A stretch of 64,000 bases of DNA. Origin: Lacibacter luteus (GTDB taxonomy: Bacteria > Bacteroidota > Bacteroidia > Chitinophagales > Chitinophagaceae). The stretch is taken from NCBI RefSeq assembly GCF_004118265.1, contig NZ_SDHW01000003.1, forward strand, positions 434,001 through 498,000. The letters are read 5' to 3'. A model generated the notes under the pieces. That model worked only from the letters and a program-made list of their open reading frames with translations. It was not told the DNA's origin and did no database searches. Shown here one piece after another: positions 57,936 to 64,000 of this stretch; position 1 is the stretch's first letter, and each line of letters opens with the position of its first letter. Position numbers and translations under genes: made by a program.

Positions 57936-60704
57936 ATGGAATACAAGTTCAGAGATATTGAGAAGAAATGGCAGCAGCAATGGATCAATACAAATGCCTA
58001 CAGGGTTTCGAACGTAAGTGAGAAGCCAAAGTTTTATGTGTTGGATATGTTTCCTTACCCAAGTGGGGCAGGTTTGCATGTGGGGCATCCGCTTGGGTAT
58101 ATTGCCAGCGATATTTACAGTCGCTTCAAACGCCTGAAAGGGTTTAATGTATTACACCCGATGGGTTACGATGCATTTGGTTTACCTGCTGAACAGTATG
58201 CCATTGAACATGGTGTGCATCCTGCGGTTAGTACCGATCAGAATATTGCCAACTTCCGCCGACAGTTAGATAATATCGGTTTCTGTTACGATTGGGAACG
58301 TGAAGTGCGTACCTGCGATCCCGGTTATTATAAATGGACACAATGGATATTCTTGCAACTCTTCAATAGTTTTTACAACCGTAAAACAAACAAAGCTGAA
58401 AAGATCGATGTGTTGATTGCATCGTTTGAAGCAGAAGGTTCTGCCACTCACGGCTATCGGCTCACGACTGCAGGCTTTACTGCTGATGAATGGAAAGGCT
58501 ATGATGATGCAACAAAGCAAAGCATACTCATGGATTATCGCCTGGCTTATTGCGGTTATGGCGAAGTGAATTGGTGCGAAGCATTAGGAACTGTATTGGC
58601 GAATGATGAAGTAGTGAATGGCGTAAGCGAACGTGGTGGACATCCGGTAGTGAAAAAGAAATTGCGTCAATGGTATTTGCGCATTACAGAATATGCCGAT
58701 CGTTTACTCGAAGGATTGGAACGCATTGAATTCAGCGAAAGCATGAAGGAAATGCAAACAAACTGGATCGGGAAGAGTAGTGGAGCGGAAATTGATTTTG
58801 CAATTAAAGGGAATGAACAAAAGTTAAGAGTATATACGACCCGGCCCGATACCATCTTCGGTGTTGACTTTATGGTAATTGCTCCAGAGTTGGATTTGGT
58901 TGACCAGATTAAATCTGCTGAACAAACAGCTGCAGTTGATGAATATATTGCTTATGTAAAAAGCCGCAGTGAACGTGAACGCCAGGCAGAGAAAAAGATC
59001 AGTGGTGTGTTTACAGGTGCGTATGCAGTGAATCCGTTTGATGGGAGAGAAATTCCCATCTGGATTTCTGAATATGTATTGGCGGGTTATGGTACAGGTG
59101 CTATCATGGCGGTGCCTTGCGGCGATGAACGTGATTTCAAATTTGCACAGCATTTTACTATTCCCATCACCAACATCATTGGTAAACATTTCAATGGTGA
59201 AGAAGCCAACGCAACCAAGGATGCTGTTTTAGAGAAGAGCGGTTTCCTGAATGGCATGCCGATGCGTGAAGCAAGTGAGATCGTAATTAATAAACTGGAG
59301 GAGTTAGGAATTGGGTTGAGGAAAGTAAATTTCAGAATGCGTGATGCAGCGTTTAGTCGCCAGCGTTACTGGGGCGAACCATTCCCGATTCAATGGAAAG
59401 GCGGCACTGCTTATCCATTAAGCTCAACGGAGTTGCCATTGCTGTTACCCGAAGTTGATAGTTATAGTCCCGGTCCGGAAGGCGAAGGTCCGTTGGCAAA
59501 TATTCCTGAATGGGTAGCAAAAGAACTGGAAACGAACACCATGCCCGGTTACGCAGGCAGCAGTTGGTATTTCTTACGATATATGGATCCGAAGAATGAA
59601 ACTGCCTTCTGTGATCGTAGCGTAAGTGATTATTGGGGACAGGTTGATCTGTACATTGGTGGTACAGAACATGCAGTTGGTCATTTGTTGTACAGCCGTA
59701 TGTGGACGAAAGCTTTGTACGATCTTGGATTTATTGGTCATGATGAGCCATTTAAGAAGTTGGTGAACCAGGGGATGATTCAAGGTTCATCACGTTTTGT
59801 GTATCGTATCAATGGCACCAACACATTTGTATCAAAAGGTTTATTGAAGAGTGAAGAAGAATATGAAGGAAGGAAATTAGATAAACTGCATGTGGATGTA
59901 AATTTTGTGGATGGCTATGAATTAGATGTGGAAGCCTTTAAGAAGTGGCGGAATAATGAACATGCAGGTGCTGAATTTATTTTCGAAAGTGATAAATATA
60001 TCTGTGGCTCTGAAGTTGAGAAAATGAGTAAGAGCAAGTTCAATACGGTTAACCCCGATGATCTTGTAAATAAATATGGAGCCGATACATTCCGTATGTA
60101 TGAAATGTTCTTAGGTCCTGTTGAAATAAGCAAGCCTTGGGATACAAAAGGTATTGAAGGTGTTCATCGCTTCCTTAAAAAACTCTGGCGTTTGTTTTAC
60201 GATGATCTGAAAGGTCAAATGTGGAATAACGATAAAGCAACTGATGCAGAATTGAAAGTGTTGCACAAAACCATCAAGAAAATTGAAGATGATACCGAAC
60301 GTTTCAGCTTCAACACCGGTGTAAGTACCTTCATGATTGCTGTAAACGAACTCAGCGATCTGAAATGCAACAAGAAAGAAATTCTTGAACAGCTGCTTAT
60401 TCTCTTAACACCATATGCGCCGCATGTAAGTGAAGAGTTGTGGAGTTTGTTGGGCAACAGTGGTTCTGTGCTTGATGCATCCTTCCCGAAATTTGAAGCG
60501 AAGTATGTAACCGAATCAACCAAAGATTATCCTGTTGCCATTAACGGTAAAACAAGAACAGAGTTGACGCTCGATCTCGCCATTACACAAGCCGAAGTAG
60601 AACAGATCGTGTTGAGCAATGAAATTGTGTTGAAATGGCTCGATGGCAAACAACCAAAGAAGATCATTTATGTAAAAAACAAAATGATCAATGTGGTGAT
60701 ATAA
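57936..60704 (+). CDS. leuS: Leucyl-tRNA synthetase
   Basis: LeuRS is the class I synthetase that charges tRNA-Leu and edits mischarged products. The 922 residues carry the HIGH equivalent HVGHPLGY near residue 48, the long CP1 editing domain (about 220-420, with YTTRPDTIFGVDFMVIAPE and MAVPCGDERDFKFA), an RQRYWGEPFPI-like strand, and KMSKS at about 695 (EKMSKSKFNTVNPDDLV). The C-terminal tRNA-binding domain ends in KKIIYVKNKMINVVI. A segment at about 140-180 (NRKTNKAEKIDVLIASF...) is an insertion common in Bacteroidota LeuRS. The start MEYKFRDIEKKWQ is fixed by the family. Confidence 0.97.
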   Translation: MEYKFRDIEKKWQQQWINTNAYRVSNVSEKPKFYVLDMFPYPSGAGLHVGHPLGYIASDIYSRFKRLKGFNVLHPMGYDAFGLPAEQYAIEHGVHPAVSTDQNIANFRRQLDNIGFCYDWEREVRTCDPGYYKWTQWIFLQLFNSFYNRKTNKAEKIDVLIASFEAEGSATHGYRLTTAGFTADEWKGYDDATKQSILMDYRLAYCGYGEVNWCEALGTVLANDEVVNGVSERGGHPVVKKKLRQWYLRITEYADRLLEGLERIEFSESMKEMQTNWIGKSSGAEIDFAIKGNEQKLRVYTTRPDTIFGVDFMVIAPELDLVDQIKSAEQTAAVDEYIAYVKSRSERERQAEKKISGVFTGAYAVNPFDGREIPIWISEYVLAGYGTGAIMAVPCGDERDFKFAQHFTIPITNIIGKHFNGEEANATKDAVLEKSGFLNGMPMREASEIVINKLEELGIGLRKVNFRMRDAAFSRQRYWGEPFPIQWKGGTAYPLSSTELPLLLPEVDSYSPGPEGEGPLANIPEWVAKELETNTMPGYAGSSWYFLRYMDPKNETAFCDRSVSDYWGQVDLYIGGTEHAVGHLLYSRMWTKALYDLGFIGHDEPFKKLVNQGMIQGSSRFVYRINGTNTFVSKGLLKSEEEYEGRKLDKLHVDVNFVDGYELDVEAFKKWRNNEHAGAEFIFESDKYICGSEVEKMSKSKFNTVNPDDLVNKYGADTFRMYEMFLGPVEISKPWDTKGIEGVHRFLKKLWRLFYDDLKGQMWNNDKATDAELKVLHKTIKKIEDDTERFSFNTGVSTFMIAVNELSDLKCNKKEILEQLLILLTPYAPHVSEELWSLLGNSGSVLDASFPKFEAKYVTESTKDYPVAINGKTRTELTLDLAITQAEVEQIVLSNEIVLKWLDGKQPKKIIYVKNKMINVVI

Positions 60705-60755
60705 TTTATGCGATGGGTTAACCGCCGCTTTATCCTTAAAATTTCAAAACAAACA

Positions 60756-61175
60756 ATGAAAAAATTAGTAGTGATCGCAGCTGTTGTTTTTGCTGCATGT
60801 AATTCGAAACCCGAAACAAATCAGCCTTATGTAGAAGAACGTGCAACAGTCAGCACAGAGCCGGTAAAAGAATATTCGTTTACCGATGCAGATAGTGCAA
60901 AATTTAAAGTGCAGTTGTTCGAACAAAAAAAATCACTCAATTACGAAGTGAAGTTTTCGTACAAGGAAGCTGCCAGCGAAAAAATCATCACGCTGCCAAA
61001 CATGGGCATTATGCCAAAGCCTGAGCTGAAAAAAGGTGCGAACGATCTGTCCTGCATCATTGGTTTTTACGATGCCGATAGCATTTTTATGGAATACCGT
61101 CTTGTAAATGTTGAGAAAGGATTATTGGGTTACAAACACCTGAAAGAATACCAGGTAGAGCAACCAAAGAAATAG
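60756..61175 (+). CDS. Putative lipoprotein, unknown function
   Basis: This 139-residue lipoprotein has the signal MKKLVVIAAVVFAAC with lipobox FAAC at Cys15. The mature part has a Pro/Thr/Glu-rich linker (about 20-42), then a small domain with KFKVQLFEQKKSLNYEVKFSYKEAASEK and MEYRLVNVEKGLLGYKHLKEY, which look like strands of a single sheet. No known motif. It starts 51 bases after leuS (an in-frame ATG 4 bases after leuS is rejected because it lacks the signal), so it may be co-transcribed. A strong terminator follows. Confidence 0.7.
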   Translation: MKKLVVIAAVVFAACNSKPETNQPYVEERATVSTEPVKEYSFTDADSAKFKVQLFEQKKSLNYEVKFSYKEAASEKIITLPNMGIMPKPELKKGANDLSCIIGFYDADSIFMEYRLVNVEKGLLGYKHLKEYQVEQPKK

Positions 61176-61197
61176 TACAACCTGTACAGTAATAGTG

Positions 61198-61234
61198 AAG
61201 GTTGATGAATGGTTTTTCGCCATTCATCAACCTT
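61198..61234 (+). terminator. Intrinsic terminator
   Basis: A perfect 15-bp stem AAGGTTGATGAATGG / CCATTCATCAACCTT with a 7-base loop is followed by TCTTCATTTTG, 22 bases after the lipoprotein stop codon. Confidence 0.88.
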
Positions 61235-61288
61235 TCTTCATTTTGGGATAAAAGAGTTTGTATTTTCCAACGATAAAAATCATCAAGC

Positions 61289-64000
61289 ATGAAGCAATTG
61301 TTTTCATTTTTATTCTTTAGCCTTATCAGTAGTATTGCTTTTGCTCAAAGCAACACTCACTTTCTTTCAAACCCCACACTTTCACCCGACGGGCAAACGG
61401 TTGTGTTTGCATTTGAAGGTGATCTGTGGAAAGCCAATGTCAACGATGGACAGGCTACCCGCATCACCGCCATGCAAGGTTATGAAACATCGCCACGTAT
61501 TTCACCCGATGGTAAGTGGATCGCTTTTACCGGAAGGCAGTATGGTAATGCCGATGTGTTTGTGATACCTGCTAACGGCGGCGATGTAAAACAGATCACG
61601 TTTCACAGTGGTAACGACGATGTAACAAGCTGGAGCTGGGATAGTAAAACGATCTATTTCAACAGTGGCCGTATGGGACAGATCGCAGGTTTTAAAGTAG
61701 CTGCATCTGGTGGTACACCGCAACGTGTGTTTGGCAGTAATTTTTTTCAGTACGATCATAATTTAATGGAGCATCCCACAACAGGTGAGATCTTTTTCAA
61801 CGATACCTGGGAAAGTGCGAATCAAATTCAACGGAAACGATACAAAGGACCTTTCAATCCCGATATACAATCGTACAATTTCAAAACCAAACAGCATAAG
61901 AAGTACACAACATGGGAAGGAAAAGATTTTGCTGCAACGATTGATAAAAGCGGAAACGTATTTTATATCTCCGACGAAAACAATGGCGAGTACAATCTCT
62001 ACACATTGGATAACGGAAAGAAAAAAGCACTCACCCGTTTCTCTTCTTCTATTAAAACACCGCAGGTAAATGCCAATGGTGGTAAAGTAGTGTTTGAAAA
62101 AGATTACCAGTTGTGGTTATACGATGTAAAGACAGATAAAGAAAGCAAACTGAATATTTCGATTGTGCGTAACAACGTGTTGCCAAAAGAAAAAGATTAT
62201 GAAGTGCGTGGCAATATTTCTGCTTTTGATGTATCGCCCGATGCAAAAAAATATGCGTTTGTGGTAAGAGGCGAATTGTTTGTAAGTGATGTGGATGGAA
62301 AATTTGTGCAGGAGATCAAACGTGGATCAGCAGAACGTGTGCGTGAAGTGCGTTGGATGAGCGATAACAAAACCATTGTGTTTACGCAAACAGCCGATGG
62401 TTATACCAACCTGTTTACTGTTCGTGCCGATAGCAGTGCAACTCCTAAACAACTCACCAGCGATAAACAGAACAATCGCAGCTTAGTAGTAAATAGAAAA
62501 CGCAACATGCTTGTGTACTTAAGTGGGCGTAACGAGGTGCGCCTGCTTGATCTGAAAACACTGCAAAGCAAAACCATTGTGAAGGATGAACTCTGGGCAT
62601 TTCAAAACAGCGATCCCGGTTTTTCGCCCAACGATGAATATGTTGTGTTTACTGCACGCCGGAATTTTGAAGAAGATATTTTAGTCCATCACATCAAGAG
62701 TAATAAAACCATCAATCTTACCAACAGTGGTGTAACAGAGAACAGCCCGATCTGGTCACCCGATGGTAAGTATATCTACTTTGTTTCGCAACGTTTGAAA
62801 CCATCGTATCCGTTTGGAATGGCGAATGCAAAAGTGTATCGTGTAGCATTGGAAAAAATGGATGAGCCTTATCGCCTGGATAAGTACAACGAACTATTCA
62901 AAGAAGAAAAGAAAGATGCAAAACCAACTAATGCTGATTCCGGTAAAGTGATCACAATTGATACAGATCTGATCATGGAACGCCTCGAGCAGGTTGGTCC
63001 GTCCTTTGGTGCACAATACCTCATCAACGTATTTCAAAAAGGAGAGAAGACAACAGTATTATATGTCAGCAATCATAGTGAAGGAAGATTTTCTACATGG
63101 AAAACAGTATTGGAACCTTTTGAATCAACCAAGACGGAAAAGATTATCGGTGGCGATGTTGGTGGATTTGATGTGCTTGAAGTGAACGATAAATATTTTG
63201 CACTGGGTAATGGTGTTATTCACAAATTGAACCTTGATGCAAACCGTGCTGATCCTGTGAATATCAGTTACACCTTCCGCCGTAACCTACAGGAAGAATT
63301 TAACCAGATGTTTTATGAAGCATGGGCCGGCATGGAAGAAGGTTATTACGATGAAACTTTCCACGGCTTGAACTGGAAGAAAACAAAAGAGTATTATCAA
63401 CAGTTCCTTCCTTTCCTGAACAATCGTGCCGATTTGCGTACACTGCTCAACGATATGTTGGGTGAACTCAACTCATCACACCAAGGCTTTGGAACATTTG
63501 GTGATGATGAAAACATTGCATTAACAAGTGCCACGATGGAAACAGGTATCATCTTCGAAAATGATGAGCCGTACAAAGTGAAATACATTGTAAAACGTTC
63601 GGCAGCCGATCGTAAGAACATCGATATTAAACCGGGTGATGTATTGCTGAAAGTGAATGATGAAACAGTTGATGCAAACAAAGATCGCAACGCTTACTTC
63701 ACACTTCCATCACGTGACCGAGAACTGAAGCTTACATTTAAACGTGGTGCTGAAACGGTGAATGTAAAAATTCATCCGCAGTCAACATTGTTTAGTAATC
63801 TCTACGATGAATGGGTTGATAACAACCAGAAACGTGTTGATGAAAAAAGTAAAGGACGCATTGCTTATGGTTATATGAAGAACATGGGCACAGGCGAACT
63901 GGAACAGTTCATTAATGATATGACACAGGAACTGTCAACAAAAGATGCACTCATTTTCGACCTTCGGTATAACACCGGCGGTAATGTGCACGATGAAGTG
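61289..64000 (+). CDS. Tricorn-like S41 peptidase with beta-propeller (partial)
   Basis: The gene is open to the end of the window (904 codons visible). A signal peptide MKQLFSFLFFSLISSIAFAQ is followed by WD40/PD40-like propeller blades with repeated SPDGxxVxFxxxGDLW and SPDGKWIAFTGR motifs up to about residue 560. Next are a tricorn core part with EAWAGMEEGYYDETFHGLNW and LNDMLGELNSSHQGF, a PDZ-like part (DIKPGDVLLKVNDETVDAN) and the start of the S41 fold (DALIFDLRYNTGGNVHDEV). The catalytic serine motif lies beyond the window. Bacteroidota carry many of these exported peptidases; the mature substrate is unknown. Confidence 0.92.
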   Translation, partial: MKQLFSFLFFSLISSIAFAQSNTHFLSNPTLSPDGQTVVFAFEGDLWKANVNDGQATRITAMQGYETSPRISPDGKWIAFTGRQYGNADVFVIPANGGDVKQITFHSGNDDVTSWSWDSKTIYFNSGRMGQIAGFKVAASGGTPQRVFGSNFFQYDHNLMEHPTTGEIFFNDTWESANQIQRKRYKGPFNPDIQSYNFKTKQHKKYTTWEGKDFAATIDKSGNVFYISDENNGEYNLYTLDNGKKKALTRFSSSIKTPQVNANGGKVVFEKDYQLWLYDVKTDKESKLNISIVRNNVLPKEKDYEVRGNISAFDVSPDAKKYAFVVRGELFVSDVDGKFVQEIKRGSAERVREVRWMSDNKTIVFTQTADGYTNLFTVRADSSATPKQLTSDKQNNRSLVVNRKRNMLVYLSGRNEVRLLDLKTLQSKTIVKDELWAFQNSDPGFSPNDEYVVFTARRNFEEDILVHHIKSNKTINLTNSGVTENSPIWSPDGKYIYFVSQRLKPSYPFGMANAKVYRVALEKMDEPYRLDKYNELFKEEKKDAKPTNADSGKVITIDTDLIMERLEQVGPSFGAQYLINVFQKGEKTTVLYVSNHSEGRFSTWKTVLEPFESTKTEKIIGGDVGGFDVLEVNDKYFALGNGVIHKLNLDANRADPVNISYTFRRNLQEEFNQMFYEAWAGMEEGYYDETFHGLNWKKTKEYYQQFLPFLNNRADLRTLLNDMLGELNSSHQGFGTFGDDENIALTSATMETGIIFENDEPYKVKYIVKRSAADRKNIDIKPGDVLLKVNDETVDANKDRNAYFTLPSRDRELKLTFKRGAETVNVKIHPQSTLFSNLYDEWVDNNQKRVDEKSKGRIAYGYMKNMGTGELEQFINDMTQELSTKDALIFDLRYNTGGNVHDEV

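Noticed and set aside
1-64000. CRISPR arrays, insertion sequences, prophage, toxin-antitoxin or defence genes
   Set aside because: No regularly spaced identical repeats with unique spacers, no transposase or integrase motifs, and no phage structural or defence-system genes were seen. The periodic arrays have short degenerate words with no spacers.

Overview
The window reads as a chromosomal segment of a Bacteroidota bacterium, most likely of the Chitinophagaceae. The evidence is type IX secretion C-terminal domains, a SusC/TonB-style receptor with a carboxypeptidase-regulatory N-domain, DUF3078/DUF2911/DUF3098/DUF3108 proteins, an ftsX-DUF3098-uppP gene order, a bacterial geranylgeranylglyceryl-phosphate synthase, few Shine-Dalgarno sites, and repeated TAnnTTTG promoter elements. 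The family assignment is an inference; the phylum is much surer. No prophage, insertion sequence, CRISPR array, rRNA or tRNA gene was seen.

Layout. 1-9 kb: a partial ABC exporter, rbfA, a LolC/E-like permease, the N-terminal half of a split transketolase, a WecA/TagO-like transferase, frr, an EamA transporter, ppk2, mscL, a DUF3078 protein and scpA. 9-19 kb: a lipoprotein, dxs, a LytS/LytTR two-component pair, an M28 peptidase, then a leftward block with an exported protein, an M48 peptidase and the GGGP synthase. 19-23 kb: a large B12-dependent ribonucleotide reductase and a 0.7-kb non-coding stretch with several hairpins and an overlooked 41-residue lipoprotein. 23-31 kb: two overlapping leftward lipoprotein genes of unknown function, a PhoD-like phosphatase, a YcxB-like protein and a T9SS cargo protein. 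31-39 kb: a TonB-dependent receptor with small membrane and exported proteins, a tandem paralogous membrane-protein pair with a winged-helix regulator, and an ABC-2 transporter with a LolA-like protein. 39-49 kb: pdxA, two exported proteins sharing one domain, rsmA, a D-2-hydroxyacid dehydrogenase, a DUF2911 protein and a six-PAS orphan histidine kinase. 49-64 kb: greA, a HIT protein, ruvC, a flippase-like membrane protein, DUF3108, an MBL hydrolase with an MFS transporter, uppP-DUF3098-ftsX, leuS, a lipoprotein and the start of a tricorn-like S41 protease.

Most genes are housekeeping (translation, isoprenoid and envelope biogenesis, chromosome maintenance). The most unusual signal is not a gene. 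At least seven places carry tandem degenerate words of fixed length (7, 8 or 9 bases). Most fill a whole intergenic gap and begin at or within a few bases of a stop codon, and several are arranged as two opposed arms able to fold into a hairpin. One heptamer array lies inside the signal-peptide coding region of the LolA-like gene, where gain or loss of a unit would shift the frame. Other points of interest are a promoter-terminator arrangement ahead of greA resembling leader attenuation, DnaA-box-like sites ahead of the ribonucleotide reductase, and the overlapping lipoprotein pair with a glycosidase-like TIM-barrel pattern.
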